Source of the DNA: Sphingomonadales bacterium Ga0077531
GTDB lineage: Bacteria > Pseudomonadota > Alphaproteobacteria > Sphingomonadales > Sphingomonadaceae
Reading direction: 5' to 3'
Length of the DNA stretch: 64,000 nucleotides
Assembly: GCA_001464915.1 (NCBI GenBank)
Contig: LNED01000022.1
Coordinates: forward strand, 211,256 to 275,255
Below, piece after piece: positions 1 through 10,543 of this stretch. A program made the translations under genes and the position numbers. The notes beneath the pieces were generated by a model that did not search any database, was not told where the DNA came from, and saw nothing but the letters and a program-made list of their open reading frames with translations. Numbering within the stretch: position 1 is the first letter of the stretch; each line of letters starts with the position of its first letter.

Positions 1-48
1 AATGTCGCGCCGCCTGCCGAGTGCAGGCGACGTGCGTTCATGATCTGA

Positions 49-189
49 TCAAAGCCAGGGCTTGTAAGCCCACATCAGGCCATGGGCGACCACAGCGATG
101 GCCACATAAAGGACGAATGTCCCCATGAAGCCCTTGTGGATTTCCTGTGCCTCTTCGGGCGTCAGGTGAGTTGCGATGCGTTCATTCAT
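49..189 (-). CDS. pufB: Light-harvesting LH1 beta subunit PufB
   Basis: 46-aa product MNERIATHLTPEEAQEIHKGFMGTFVLYVAIAVVAHGLMWAYKPWL: EAQEIHKGF...HGLMW..KPWL is the LH1 beta signature; downstream of bchZ on the same strand. The longer 81-aa ORF start is unlikely. Confidence 0.9.
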   Translation of the reverse strand: MNERIATHLTPEEAQEIHKGFMGTFVLYVAIAVVAHGLMWAYKPWL

Positions 190-360
190 CGGGTTGTCTC
201 CGCTTAGTTGGGTGAGAATGAGAACCCGAAGGCCCCCGTCGGCATCCCCGCGTGATCCCCCACGTGGATTGGATAGCCCCCTTTGGGAGGGCATTCGCTT
301 GTGCTGCCGCGGACAGTGTCCGCAGCGGCGACAAAGGGTTGGGACGGGCGAGCATCATGA

Positions 361-1821
361 TCATGCTCCCGCTCCTTCAAGCAGCGCCTCTTCGAGGCAA
401 TCTGCGGTAACTGTGGTTACGCCGCGCGCGCGCGCGGTTCGTTCGGCCGTATCGCGCAGGCGCTTGGCAGCGGAAATCCGCACCAGCACCGGCTGGGCTT
501 CCACCAACCTGTCGAGCGTCGCCTTGGCGTCGGTGTCCCAGGTCAGTTGGGCCTCGCCGCGCGGCGGTGTCGGCTCGATCTGGTCGAGCTCGGTGCCCAG
601 CGGCAGGATGTGGAACAGCGCGTCAAACAGCGCATTGCACACTTCCTGCACCAGATAGGTCGCGCCCGAATAACCCATGAAGGGCGTGCCGGTATGGCGG
701 CGGATCGCCGCGCCGGGGAAGCTGGCCGGAATGAACTGCGTGCTCGGGCCGTACCCGCCGCCAGTCTTTTCCGCCAGATACATCCGCTCGTTATAGCTGC
801 CGAACATGACCAGCGGCGGGTTGGTGTGCAATGATGTGCGCACCGCGTCATTATCGGTCTTCACCCCGGCGCAGCGCGACGCTGCGATGGTGCAGGGCAG
901 TCCCATATCGTCTTCAAGAAACTGGCGGATGCCGCGCGCATAGGTTTCATTGGCGACGATGCCAAAGCTTGCCGTGCCGAAGAAATCCTGCGTGACCGAA
1001 CGCCACAGATCCCACAACGGTTTGATCGTGGTGTGCTTTTCGCGCTCGATAAACGGTTCGGGGTCGAGCCCGAGTTCGGCGGCGAGTGCGCGCAGGAACT
1101 TGGTGGTCTGGGTCAGGCCGATGGGGGCCTGGAAATAGGGCCGCTCCAGCGTTTCGCACAGGTTGCGGCCAAACTCGCGGTAAAGGCAGACATTGGCGTC
1201 CGAGGTGGCGAGGTCGCGGATATCAGCGAGGTGGCTGCCCAAGGGGAACACCATGCCGACTTCAGCGCCGATGCCTTCGATCAGGCGGCGGATCTCGGCC
1301 AGATCGGACGGCATGTTGAACATGCCGTAACTGGGGCCGATAATGTTGACGCGCGGCTTTTGGCCTTCCTTGCGTTCACGCGGGGCAGGCATTTTCTTGG
1401 GGCCGAATTCGGTCCACAGCCAGGTCAGCGCGCGGTCAGCCGATTGCCACTGATCTTCGTCAATGGTGCGCGGCAGGAAGCGTTTGATGTTGGTGCCTTC
1501 GGGCGTCACGCCGCCGCCGATCATTTCGGCGATCGATCCGGTGACCACGACGCAGGGCAATTCGGTGTCGAGCGCTTTCCATGCGCGTTTCATCGCGCCT
1601 TCAGTGCCGGTCTTACCAAGCTCTTCTTCGCCAAGGCCGGTGACGACGATGGGGAGTTCATGCGGCGGCAGTGCGTCGGTGTAGTGCAGCACGCTGGTGA
1701 CCGGCAGGTTCTCGCAGCCCACCGGCCCATCGATGATGACCTGCAAGCCCTTCACCGCGGTGAAGACATAGGTTGCGCCCCAATAGCCGCCGGCCCGATC
1801 ATGATCGAGAACGAGGGTCAT
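361..1821 (-). CDS. bchZ: Chlorophyllide reductase subunit BchZ
   Basis: [75 protein letters not shown]; nitrogenase-like subunit; start overlaps bchY stop by 4 nt. Confidence 0.95.
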   Translation of the reverse strand: MTLVLDHDRAGGYWGATYVFTAVKGLQVIIDGPVGCENLPVTSVLHYTDALPPHELPIVVTGLGEEELGKTGTEGAMKRAWKALDTELPCVVVTGSIAEMIGGGVTPEGTNIKRFLPRTIDEDQWQSADRALTWLWTEFGPKKMPAPRERKEGQKPRVNIIGPSYGMFNMPSDLAEIRRLIEGIGAEVGMVFPLGSHLADIRDLATSDANVCLYREFGRNLCETLERPYFQAPIGLTQTTKFLRALAAELGLDPEPFIEREKHTTIKPLWDLWRSVTQDFFGTASFGIVANETYARGIRQFLEDDMGLPCTIAASRCAGVKTDNDAVRTSLHTNPPLVMFGSYNERMYLAEKTGGGYGPSTQFIPASFPGAAIRRHTGTPFMGYSGATYLVQEVCNALFDALFHILPLGTELDQIEPTPPRGEAQLTWDTDAKATLDRLVEAQPVLVRISAAKRLRDTAERTARARGVTTVTADCLEEALLEGAGA

Positions 1822-3365
1822 GATCCCACCGCCTCTGACGCCTTGCGCGCCGCTTCGTTCAGGGCCGCATATTTCTTGCGGAACTTGGGACGGTCGACGG
1901 GGAGGGTTTCCCACACGCCCGCCGCATGTTCGGTGCCGACGCCCTCAAAGAAGTCGCGCATCGCATCGAAACGTTCTTTATTGCCCATCGCCGCGTTGAT
2001 CACGGTCGCAAGGCTGCCAGCGCCCGCCGGGCCCATCAGCGGTCGTGCCGAGATGAGGTTGGTGAAATACAGCGAAGGGATCGCGCGCGATTTCGCATAT
2101 TGCACCACCGGGGTGGTGCCGATGGCGAGATCGGGGCGGTATTCTTCAACCGCTGCGATGTCCTGTTCAAGGCTGGCGCGGAACTGCACATGGACACCGC
2201 GCGCTTCGAGCCATTCGCGGTCGGGATCCGACCATTTGGTGCGCGGGGTTGCGGTGCCGACATAAGGCACATCAGCGCCGCTTTCGACCAGCAGGCGGGC
2301 GACCAGCAATTCCGAGCCTTCGTAGCCTGAAACCGTGATCCGGCCCTTGATCGGCATCGCGGACAACGCGCCCTTGCAGGCGGCGATCATGGTGTTCTTG
2401 ACCGCGTCGACCTTGTCCTGCGGCAGGCCCAGTGTGTCGCCGATGGATTGCAGCCATGCCGCGGTGCCATCTGCGCCGACGGGGGCCGAGCCGATAATCG
2501 GGCGTCCGGCAGCTTCGAATTCGCGGATGCTGGCGGTGTAGAACGGGTGGATCGCGGCGACCACTGCGCAATCGAGCGCCGCGTAAAGCTCGCGCCATTC
2601 GCGGGTCGGCACAACCGGGCCAGCGGCGAGGCCGAGCGGTGCGAGCATTTGCCCGATTACCACCGGATCAGCCGGGAACATTTCACCGAGCAGTGTCACT
2701 GTCGGCAGGTCAGACCGCTCACGCGGCGCGGCGACAGGGCCAGCGGCGACTTCCTCGCGCGCGTAATTGAGCATTGCGCCCGCCAGCACGTCTTTCGCTT
2801 CGGCGTGGGTCGGAATGCCGAAACCGGGGACATCAATGCCGATGATCCGCACGCCATTGATCGCCTTGCCCAGCAGCCGCAGCGGCACGCCGCTCGCGGT
2901 GGGCACGCACAGGTTGGTGACGATGATCGCGTCGTAATTGGCAGGATCGGCGAGGCCTTCGACCGCTTCCTTGATGTCTTCGAACAGCTTGCCCGTGACC
3001 AGCGTTTCGCTGGAGAACGGAACGTAGCCGACCGTGCGCCGCGCGCCGTAGAAGTGCGAGGTGAAGGTCAGCCCATAAACGCAGCAGGCCGAGCCTGACA
3101 GCACCGTGGCGGTGCGGCGCATCCGCAAACCGACGCGCAATGACCCGAAGGCCGGGCACATCGATTGCGGCTGATCATGCGGGCCTGCCTGCGGATCGAC
3201 CGGATAATCGGCGGCGTATTGATCGAGAATGTCGCTCTTGCCCGCAGTGCGCGCGGCATCGAGCATCGTGTCCTTGGAAGAACATGCGCCACCAGCAGCC
3301 GCGCCGGTATCGAGTTCGATCCGGTCAGGGGCGCGCGAGGGCTCAAAGGCGTTATGGCTGCTCAT
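1818..3365 (-). CDS. bchY: Chlorophyllide reductase subunit BchY
   Basis: 515 aa, [48 protein letters not shown]; between bchX and bchZ with 4-nt overlaps. Confidence 0.95.
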   Translation of the reverse strand: MSSHNAFEPSRAPDRIELDTGAAAGGACSSKDTMLDAARTAGKSDILDQYAADYPVDPQAGPHDQPQSMCPAFGSLRVGLRMRRTATVLSGSACCVYGLTFTSHFYGARRTVGYVPFSSETLVTGKLFEDIKEAVEGLADPANYDAIIVTNLCVPTASGVPLRLLGKAINGVRIIGIDVPGFGIPTHAEAKDVLAGAMLNYAREEVAAGPVAAPRERSDLPTVTLLGEMFPADPVVIGQMLAPLGLAAGPVVPTREWRELYAALDCAVVAAIHPFYTASIREFEAAGRPIIGSAPVGADGTAAWLQSIGDTLGLPQDKVDAVKNTMIAACKGALSAMPIKGRITVSGYEGSELLVARLLVESGADVPYVGTATPRTKWSDPDREWLEARGVHVQFRASLEQDIAAVEEYRPDLAIGTTPVVQYAKSRAIPSLYFTNLISARPLMGPAGAGSLATVINAAMGNKERFDAMRDFFEGVGTEHAAGVWETLPVDRPKFRKKYAALNEAARKASEAVGS

Positions 3366-4366
3366 GCTTCGTCGTAGATCACTTCGAGGCTGGGGCGGGT
3401 TTCAAACACGCCGCCGCGCATATCGGCCTGCGTCGCGGGGACGAGCTCGACATTGGCGCCGGTCACGTCGGCACTGAACAGGCCGAGCAGGCCGTCCTGC
3501 GTCAGCGGGGTGGGGCGTACCGGGGGCGCTTCGGCGACGTTGACGGCGAGGTCTTCAAACAGGCTCGCCCATTCGCCGCCAGGGATGCCGATGATCTGGT
3601 AATTCGCGCTCTTGCGGCGGATGTCTTCGTTCGCGGGGATCGCGGTGAGCACCGGGATGCCGACCGCTTCGGCGAAGGCATGGGCTTCGCCGGTGCCGTC
3701 ATCCTTGTTGATGATCATGCCCGCCACGCCGACATTGCCGCCCATCTTGCGGAAGTATTCCACCGCCTGGCAGACATTGTTGGCGACATAGAGCGATTGC
3801 AGATCGTTCGATCCGACCACGATCACCTTCTGACACATGTCGCGGGCGATCGGCAGGCCGAACCCGCCGCACACCACATCGCCGAGGAAATCAAGCAGGA
3901 CGTAATCAAAGCCCCAATCGTGGAAACCCAGTTTTTCGAGCAGTTCGAACCCGTGGATGATCCCGCGACCACCGCAACCGCGCCCAACTTCAGGCCCGCC
4001 GAGTTCCATCGCGAAGACGCCGTCGCGCTGGAAGCACACATCTTCGATGCGGACTTCTTCGCCAGCGGCCTTTTTCTTCGACGATGTTTCGATGATCGTC
4101 GGGCAGCTTTTGCCGCCGAACAGCAGGCTGGTAGTGTCGGATTTCGGATCGCACCCGATCAGCAGCACGCGCTTGCCCTGCTGGGCCATCATGTAGCTGA
4201 GGTTCGACAGCGCAAAGCTTTTGCCCGAACCGCCCTTGCCGTAGATCGCAATGACCTGCGTTTCGCTTTTGATTTCGCCGGTGTGAACCGGATCGGGTTC
4301 AAAGCTGGCTTCTTCGCGCAAAGCTGCCGTTTGGGTATCAAGCACGGTCATCAGCATTCGCTCCAA
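3362..4366 (-). CDS. bchX: Chlorophyllide reductase iron protein BchX
   Basis: NifH-like: [47 protein letters not shown]. Exact start among MERM/MLM/MTV uncertain. Confidence 0.95.
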   Translation of the reverse strand: MERMLMTVLDTQTAALREEASFEPDPVHTGEIKSETQVIAIYGKGGSGKSFALSNLSYMMAQQGKRVLLIGCDPKSDTTSLLFGGKSCPTIIETSSKKKAAGEEVRIEDVCFQRDGVFAMELGGPEVGRGCGGRGIIHGFELLEKLGFHDWGFDYVLLDFLGDVVCGGFGLPIARDMCQKVIVVGSNDLQSLYVANNVCQAVEYFRKMGGNVGVAGMIINKDDGTGEAHAFAEAVGIPVLTAIPANEDIRRKSANYQIIGIPGGEWASLFEDLAVNVAEAPPVRPTPLTQDGLLGLFSADVTGANVELVPATQADMRGGVFETRPSLEVIYDEA

Positions 4367-5298
4367 TCGAGAACCATTTTAAGACAATCAGGGTCAGTGA
4401 AGGCCTGTGGGTAGGCCTCCGTCGCTTCACCGGCAGGGCGCCGGTTGGTGATGAGCCCTTTGAGATCGAGCCGCCCGCATTCAATCAGCGCGCGGGTTTC
4501 AGCCAGGTCGCCCGGCTGCCATTCGGCGGCCACGCGGAAATGCGCTTCGCGCATGAAAGCCGCCGGGAAGGCGAAGCTCACACGGTCGGAATAGAAGCCT
4601 GCCAGCACGATCTCGCCGCCTTTGGCGAGGCGGGTGACGAGCGTGTCGATGAGGTTTGCATCGCCACTGGCATCATAGATGGCGTGATAATCGCGGCGCT
4701 CATCAGCGGCGGGATCAATCACGTCGTAACCAAGCGCGCCGGTGCGGCGGGCGGGGTTGGTTTCCCACACGGTCGGCGCTTTGCCGCCCATCGCCACCGT
4801 CAGCCGGGCGAGCAGGCGGCCCAATACGCCGTGGCCGATGATCAGGTCAGGCAGCGCCTCACGCCGGGCAAAGCCGCCCTTGATCGCATGGAGCGCCGTG
4901 GCGGCCAGCGCGCACAGCACGCCGGATTCGCCGAGATGTTCAGGGATGGGAAGGGCGCGGGCCGACGGGACAATCACTGTCTTGGCCGTGCCGCCGAACA
5001 GGCCGCGCGCATCGGTGTAGCAATTGGCGCCGGGTACGAACACCCAATCGCCAACCCGTCCGCGCGCATCGTTGCCGGCGTCGATGATCCGGCCAACCGA
5101 TTCGTAACCGGGCACCAGCGGGTAACCAAGGCCGGGGAAGGGCGGCATCCGCCCGGTCCACAACAGCTTTTCGGTGCCGGTGCTGATCCCGCTGAAGGTG
5201 ATTTCTACGACGACATCTGATGCTTCCACAGGCTTCATCTCGAGCGAACGGAGCGCCATGCGCTCCGGTGCTTCGAGAATGACGGCCAGCGTATGCAT
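4351..5298 (-). CDS. bchC: Bacteriochlorophyllide a dehydrogenase BchC
   Basis: 315 aa zinc-type dehydrogenase, [32 protein letters not shown]; first gene of bchCXYZ. Confidence 0.92.
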   Translation of the reverse strand: MHTLAVILEAPERMALRSLEMKPVEASDVVVEITFSGISTGTEKLLWTGRMPPFPGLGYPLVPGYESVGRIIDAGNDARGRVGDWVFVPGANCYTDARGLFGGTAKTVIVPSARALPIPEHLGESGVLCALAATALHAIKGGFARREALPDLIIGHGVLGRLLARLTVAMGGKAPTVWETNPARRTGALGYDVIDPAADERRDYHAIYDASGDANLIDTLVTRLAKGGEIVLAGFYSDRVSFAFPAAFMREAHFRVAAEWQPGDLAETRALIECGRLDLKGLITNRRPAGEATEAYPQAFTDPDCLKMVLDWSEC

Positions 5299-5398
5299 TA
5301 TGTCGGTCTCCCCCGAAGGCTTTTCGCGCTGCTTTTGCCGAGTCGAAAACTCCGCAGCTACGTTCTGCCGAGTGTTTGCTACGCCTTACGTATTTGAC

Positions 5399-5416
5399 TG
5401 TCAAATAATTTGGACA
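5399..5416. promoter_or_regulatory. Candidate PpsR/CrtJ box upstream of bchC
   Basis: TGTCAAATAATTTGGACA = TGT-N12-ACA, in the crtF/bchC intergenic region. Confidence 0.7.
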
Positions 5417-5424
5417 AGTTTCCC

Positions 5425-6555
5425 TCAGGCTTGCGCAATGATAATGCTTGCGTTGACCGGTTGCGCTGTTGCGACGGGACGAGCGGCTGAAAAGCCCGCA
5501 GCGCGCAGCATGGCGATGATTTCCGCCGGGCTGCGCGGGCGGCCTGAACCCATCGCCCACAGGTAAAGGCCAAAAAACGCCTCCCCCATCGGTTCAGCGC
5601 CGGGGATGCGCGCCATCGGCTCGGCAATCAGCAGCCGTGCGCCGGGGGTGAGGCTCTTGCGGATATTGCCAAGCAGCGACTGCGCGGGCGCATCATCGTG
5701 ATCATGCAGGATGCGGATCAGCGATACCAGATCGTAACCTTGAGGTATGGAATCGCTGAAGAAATTGCCCGGATGGGTGGAGACACGCACCTCCCCCACT
5801 GCCGCCGCCAGCACCGGACCACCAGTGGCGACGACTTCTGGCAGATCGAACAATCCGAGGCTCAGATGCGGGTGCGCCGTGCCGATCGCTTTGAGGAAGG
5901 CGCCATGCCCGCCGCCAACATCAAGCAGCCGTTTGACCCCTTTGAAGCTGACCGAAGCCAGGACTTCATCGGCTACAAAGTGCTGCGATGCGGCCATCAG
6001 CTGCGAATATTCGGCGGTGTCCTCGCCGCGCTCGGTCGCGCCTTGCAGTGCGCCCGCATACGTCCAGAAGCGCGACAGATCGGTCGGCTCCTTCCGGTCG
6101 GCGCGCAGCAAGGCCATCGGATCGGCGAGGTCGGCGTAGAGCAGTCGGTGGTGCCGTACCATCGCCTGCACGCCGGGATTGGCAGCGAATACAGCGCCTT
6201 GTTCTCCCAGCATCCATTGGTCAGGCGCGGCTTCTTCGGACAGTTTCAGCGGCCGCCCGGCGCGGAGAAGGGTCAACGTCGCCTGTTCGCTCAGGCCCAT
6301 GCGCGGCGCAATGGCGGCGGCGCTCAGCGGGCCATTGTGCAACACATCGAACAACCCGCCTTCGACATAGGCGCGCAGCACCTGCGCATAGGCAAAGCCC
6401 GCCAGCAGATCGAACGCTGCATCGGCGCGGCTCCGCGCGATCCAGCGGATCACCGGCAAGCGCGCGGCCCAATGTTGAAAGCGGGGATTGGCGAACACCG
6501 CGTTGCGCCGGGCGATCCATCCGATCCGCAAGGCGGCCCAATTGCTCACGAACAA
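5425..6555 (-). CDS. crtF: Demethylspheroidene/hydroxyneurosporene O-methyltransferase CrtF
   Basis: 376 aa SAM O-methyltransferase (LLDVGGGHGAFLKAIG; RILHDHDDAPAQSLLGNIRKSLTPGARLLIAEPM) next to bchC. Confidence 0.9.
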   Translation of the reverse strand: MFVSNWAALRIGWIARRNAVFANPRFQHWAARLPVIRWIARSRADAAFDLLAGFAYAQVLRAYVEGGLFDVLHNGPLSAAAIAPRMGLSEQATLTLLRAGRPLKLSEEAAPDQWMLGEQGAVFAANPGVQAMVRHHRLLYADLADPMALLRADRKEPTDLSRFWTYAGALQGATERGEDTAEYSQLMAASQHFVADEVLASVSFKGVKRLLDVGGGHGAFLKAIGTAHPHLSLGLFDLPEVVATGGPVLAAAVGEVRVSTHPGNFFSDSIPQGYDLVSLIRILHDHDDAPAQSLLGNIRKSLTPGARLLIAEPMARIPGAEPMGEAFFGLYLWAMGSGRPRSPAEIIAMLRAAGFSAARPVATAQPVNASIIIAQA

Positions 6556-6573
6556 GAAGTTTCACACATCATA

Positions 6574-6591
6574 TGTCTAAACAATTGGACA
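6574..6591. promoter_or_regulatory. Candidate PpsR/CrtJ box between divergent crtF and crtD
   Basis: TGTCTAAACAATTGGACA = TGT-N12-ACA. Confidence 0.7.
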
Positions 6592-6629
6592 GATGACATG
6601 GTAAGGTCAATGATATTCGCGGGATTTGA

Positions 6630-8210
6630 ATGAGGGGAAGACGGGTGAACGCGCGAGTCGCCGTCATCGGGGCAGGGATTGGCGGGCTGACCAGCGCCGC
6701 GCTGCTGGCGGCGCGCGGCGCGGACGTCACTGTGTTCGAAAAAGAAAGCTGGGTCGGCGGGAAAGCGCGCCGCGTGGCGGTGGATGGCGCCGAGATTGAC
6801 GGCGGGCCAACCGTGTTCACTTACCGCGACGTGTTCGACGAGGTGTTCGCCGCCTGCGGCGCGCGACTGGAAGATCACGTGACCATCGCTCAGGCCGAAG
6901 TCATCGCGCGCCATGCGTGGGGGCCGGACGAACGGCTCGACCTGTTTGCCGATCCTTTGCGCAGCGAAGACGCCATCGGCACCTTTGCCGGGGCCGGGGC
7001 GGCGCGCGGTTACCGCAATTTCCGCCATGAAGCGCAGCGCATCTTCAACGTGCTCGAAGACCCGTTCCTGCGCGGCGACAAGGCCAGCACGCCGCTGCCG
7101 ATGATGTGGCGGATCGGGCCGTGGAAGCTGGGCGATATGCTCGCGATGCGCCCGTTTGATGGGATGTGGAACGCGCTCGGCCAGCATTTCAAAGACCCGC
7201 GTTTGCAGCAATTATTTGGCCGCTATGCCACCTATTGCGGATCATCGCCGTTTGCCGCGCCCGCCACGCTGATGCTGATCGCGCACGTGGAGGCGCGCGG
7301 CGTGTGGCTGATCGAAGGCGGCATCCATGCGCTCGCCAAGGCGCTGGCGGGGCTTGCGACACGCCAAGGCGCGCGCATCCGCACCAATGCGCCAGTGTCC
7401 GAGGTGCTCACGCATAATGGCCGCGTGAGCGGGGTGCGGCTGGCATCGGGCGAAGTCATCCCCGCTGATATCGTCATCTGCAACGGTGATCCCGCCGCCT
7501 TGGCCACTGCGCGGTTTGGTGCAGGCGCAGCGCGGGCTGTGCCGCAGGTGCCGCCCGCCAAACGCTCACTCTCGGCAATGGTGTGGTACGCCCATGCCGA
7601 GACGAGCGGGTTCGACCTCAGCCACCACAACGTGTTTTTCTCGCCCGATTACGCCCGCGAATTCCGCGAGATTGCCGCAGGCCAGCCGCCGTCCGATCCA
7701 ACCGTTTACCTGTGCGCCACCGATCGCGGTGCGCACGCCAGCGCCGCGCCCCCAATCGGAACGCGTGAACGCATCCAGATCATCGTCAACGCGCCCGCCA
7801 ACGGCGACGCCCACGACTATACACCCGAGGAGAGAGCCCGATGCACCGACGCCATGATGGCCACGCTGAAGCGTTGCGGTCTGACACTGGAAGATCCGGC
7901 CCCGCACCAGCTGATGACCCCGCAGGATTGGGAAGCCCTCTTCCCGGCCACGGGCGGCGCCCTTTATGGGCGAGCGTCGCACGGCTGGGCGGCCTCTTTC
8001 CAGCGGCAGGGGCCCAAGACCCGGCTGCCCGGTCTTTATTGCACGGGCGGGGCGACCCATCCGGCGGCTGGGGTGCCCATGGCAGCCTTGTCCGGGCAGC
8101 TGGCAGCGCGGGTGATCGAGAAGGACCTCGCTTCGATGAAGCCATCCCGGCGGGCGGTTACAGCTGGTGGTATGTCGATGCCATCAGCGAGGACGGGCAG
8201 CACGGGCTGA
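6630..8210 (+). CDS. crtD: Methoxyneurosporene dehydrogenase CrtD
   Basis: FAD desaturase: VAVIGAGIGGLTSAALLAARGADVTVFEKESWVGGKARRV and C-terminal GLYCTGGATHPAAGVPMAALSGQLAARVI. Confidence 0.9.
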   Translation: MRGRRVNARVAVIGAGIGGLTSAALLAARGADVTVFEKESWVGGKARRVAVDGAEIDGGPTVFTYRDVFDEVFAACGARLEDHVTIAQAEVIARHAWGPDERLDLFADPLRSEDAIGTFAGAGAARGYRNFRHEAQRIFNVLEDPFLRGDKASTPLPMMWRIGPWKLGDMLAMRPFDGMWNALGQHFKDPRLQQLFGRYATYCGSSPFAAPATLMLIAHVEARGVWLIEGGIHALAKALAGLATRQGARIRTNAPVSEVLTHNGRVSGVRLASGEVIPADIVICNGDPAALATARFGAGAARAVPQVPPAKRSLSAMVWYAHAETSGFDLSHHNVFFSPDYAREFREIAAGQPPSDPTVYLCATDRGAHASAAPPIGTRERIQIIVNAPANGDAHDYTPEERARCTDAMMATLKRCGLTLEDPAPHQLMTPQDWEALFPATGGALYGRASHGWAASFQRQGPKTRLPGLYCTGGATHPAAGVPMAALSGQLAARVIEKDLASMKPSRRAVTAGGMSMPSARTGSTG

Positions 8211-9049
8211 CAATCATCGCCTTTTTGGGCAGCGTGTTCTCACCCTATTACAAGAAGAGCGGGCGCAGCGAACCGCTCAACCATACTTCGCTCAACGTCG
8301 CGCTTTATGGCCCGCAGCACCGCTGGGTGATGACCGAGCGCGGCAGCGGCGCAGTGGAGCGTGATGCGAGCAATCTGATGATCGGGCCAAGTAGTGTGCG
8401 CTGGGAGAACGGCGCGCTCACCATCGATATAGTCGAAGGTGACACCCGCCTGTTCGTGCCGTGGCAGCGCCCGGTGGTTGGGCGCGTGCGGGTTTACCCC
8501 GAGGCATTGAACCGGGTCGCCTTCGCGCTCGACAGTCAGGAGAACCACATTTGGCACTGCCTCGCCCCGCGTGCGCGGATCGAGGTGGAGATGACGTCGC
8601 CTGGCGTGTCGTGGAGCGGCAAGGCCTATCTCGACCACAATCGCGGCAGCGAGCCGTTGGAGAAAGGCTTTAACACCTGGCACTGGTCGCGCGCCCATCT
8701 GAATGAAGGCGCGCTGGTCTGTTACGAAGGCGAGCGCGGCGATGGCTCGCTGTTTGCCAGCGCCCTGCGGTTTGATCGCGACGCGGTGCCCGAACCGGTC
8801 GATCTGCCGCCCATCGCACACCTGCCGCGCAGCAAATGGGGCGTGGCGCGCCGCACAAGGTCCGACATCGGCGTGGCCGAAGTGCGCCGCACGTGGGAGG
8901 ACACGCCGTTCTACGCCCGCTCCGAACTCGCTTCGCGCTTTGCCGGTGAAGAAGTGGTGACGGTGCAGGAGAGCCTCGACATGCAGCGGTTTTCATCGCC
9001 GCTGGTGCAGTTCATGCTGCCGTATCGGATGCCGCGACGGAAAGGTTAG
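8039..9049 (+). CDS. crtC: Hydroxyneurosporene synthase (carotenoid 1,2-hydratase) CrtC
   Basis: RFDEAIPAGGYSWWYVDAISEDGQHGLTIIAFLGSVFSPYYKKSGR...NHTSLNVALYGP is CrtC-like. Start is uncertain (TTG at 8039 is the nearest in-frame alternative); overlaps the 3' end of crtD. Confidence 0.85.
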   Translation: MHGRGDPSGGWGAHGSLVRAAGSAGDREGPRFDEAIPAGGYSWWYVDAISEDGQHGLTIIAFLGSVFSPYYKKSGRSEPLNHTSLNVALYGPQHRWVMTERGSGAVERDASNLMIGPSSVRWENGALTIDIVEGDTRLFVPWQRPVVGRVRVYPEALNRVAFALDSQENHIWHCLAPRARIEVEMTSPGVSWSGKAYLDHNRGSEPLEKGFNTWHWSRAHLNEGALVCYEGERGDGSLFASALRFDRDAVPEPVDLPPIAHLPRSKWGVARRTRSDIGVAEVRRTWEDTPFYARSELASRFAGEEVVTVQESLDMQRFSSPLVQFMLPYRMPRRKG

Positions 9050-9052
9050 GCC

Positions 9053-9078
9053 GGGAGGGGCGCGAGCCCCCCCCTCCG
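9053..9078. terminator. GC hairpin between convergent crtC and fapF-like gene
   Basis: GGGAGGGG-CGCGAG-CCCCCCCCTCC inverted repeat directly after the crtC stop. Confidence 0.45.
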
Positions 9079-9136
9079 TCGCCCCGTGCGTTTCACCGGG
9101 CTTGGCTTTTTTCCTACGCTTCATCCGCCATCGCTG

Positions 9137-10495
9137 TCAGAACCGATACGGCACTCTCACCCCGACGACCATGTCAGGGCTATCATCGGTAAGTCCGATG
9201 CCCACCGTCGTGACCAGAGAGATGTTCTGCCCAAGCGTAAAGGTCGCGCCCAGATTGACCAGTGCGATGTTGGCCTGACTGCCGATCACACGCTGGAAAT
9301 CTTCAGCCGTATCCAGCTTGAGCCGCGACCGTTCGACCAGGCGCTGCGAATACGACATCGAGATGCTGGAACTTTCGTTCAATGCATAGGCAAGCCCTGC
9401 GCCGAATTGCAACGCATTGCCGATTGCAACCCGGCCGGGTTGCTCGCCGGGGTTTTCATCAATGTCGGCAAAGCCCCGTTCGAAATTGCGGAAGTAATTG
9501 ATGCTGCCAAACACGACCATCGGATCGATGGTCTTGAGAGCCGAAACGCCAAGCGATGCACCCCACACGCCGCTGCCAGTCGCCAGCGCCTGCGGCACTT
9601 GCAGATTGCCTTCGCTGCCCTCAACCTCGACAAAATCGATCCCGAACGGTTCCCGGCCCGTCGGCGGCTTCACCCGCGCACTGACCACGATGTTGGGGCG
9701 GCGCGCGGTTTCGGCCAGCACCTGATAGCTGGCGCCGAAACTGATATCGCCCAGTCCCTGATCGCTGACCCGTGTTTCGACCGGTTGATTGGCGGCACCG
9801 CCTGCACCGCCGCTGCGAAAGTTCGATGTGCGATACAGGAACGGAATGCTGGCATCGATAAACAGGCTGTCGCTGACGCCATACCGCAGCGTTAGGTCCG
9901 ACGTGAAGATATCGGCGTCCACTTCGTCGATGCTGATCGTGCCGAGGAAAATCGCGTCCAGCGCCAGAAACCCGTCAAGGTTGATCCGGGCATCGCCGAA
10001 ATGCGAATAGCCGAACGAAAATTCCGCGCCAAAGCGGCTGCGTTGGGTGCCCTGTTGCTGCTGCACGATATCCTGCACAGCCTCGGTCGGGTCGGGCGCT
10101 TTCTGCACCGGATCTTCGCCGGATGGCTGGTCTGGCTTCACATCTTGAATGGCCGCAAAGCCGCCTGACTTTTCGAGCGGATATGACGGCGGATCTTGCC
10201 GGAACTGGTCAAGCGCAGGGTTGAGGGTCATCGCGCGGCTGGTTGGTTCTGCAAACCGCCCGCGGATGGTCACCGCCTCGTCAAGCGTGATTGGTTGAAC
10301 ATCAAGCCGTAGCAGCCGATCCTCAAGCGCTTTGAGCCGGGCGTTGCTTTCAGCCTCGCGCGCCTGCAATTCCGCCACCTCAGCCCTTAGCGCCTCGATT
10401 TCGGCGTCACGTTCCTGCGCTTGGGCGGCGCTGGGCATAACAATCAATGCGGCGCTCCCCAACGCCAAAGCCCGGATCAGACGTTGCTCAATCAT
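9137..10495 (-). CDS. fapF: FapF-like outer-membrane amyloid exporter
   Basis: Signal peptide (MIEQRLIRALALGSAALIVMPSAAQA), coiled coil (ERDAEIEALRAEVAELQAREAESNARLKALEDRLLRLD), linker, then beta-barrel-like C-terminus ending VPYRF; last gene of a Fap-like operon. Confidence 0.75.
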   Translation of the reverse strand: MIEQRLIRALALGSAALIVMPSAAQAQERDAEIEALRAEVAELQAREAESNARLKALEDRLLRLDVQPITLDEAVTIRGRFAEPTSRAMTLNPALDQFRQDPPSYPLEKSGGFAAIQDVKPDQPSGEDPVQKAPDPTEAVQDIVQQQQGTQRSRFGAEFSFGYSHFGDARINLDGFLALDAIFLGTISIDEVDADIFTSDLTLRYGVSDSLFIDASIPFLYRTSNFRSGGAGGAANQPVETRVSDQGLGDISFGASYQVLAETARRPNIVVSARVKPPTGREPFGIDFVEVEGSEGNLQVPQALATGSGVWGASLGVSALKTIDPMVVFGSINYFRNFERGFADIDENPGEQPGRVAIGNALQFGAGLAYALNESSSISMSYSQRLVERSRLKLDTAEDFQRVIGSQANIALVNLGATFTLGQNISLVTTVGIGLTDDSPDMVVGVRVPYRF

Positions 10496-10543
10496 AGCCT
10501 TCCCTCCCTTACAAGGCGACCCGCATCATCGACGCTGCCCGTG

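Noticed and set aside
182-364. 60-aa ORF as a candidate pufQ
   Set aside because: Sequence does not resemble PufQ and spans the hairpin-containing spacer.
1033-2265. 410-aa plus-strand ORF opposite bchZ/bchY
   Set aside because: Shadow ORF of high-GC coding DNA; product lacks recognisable domains while the opposite strand encodes conserved enzymes.
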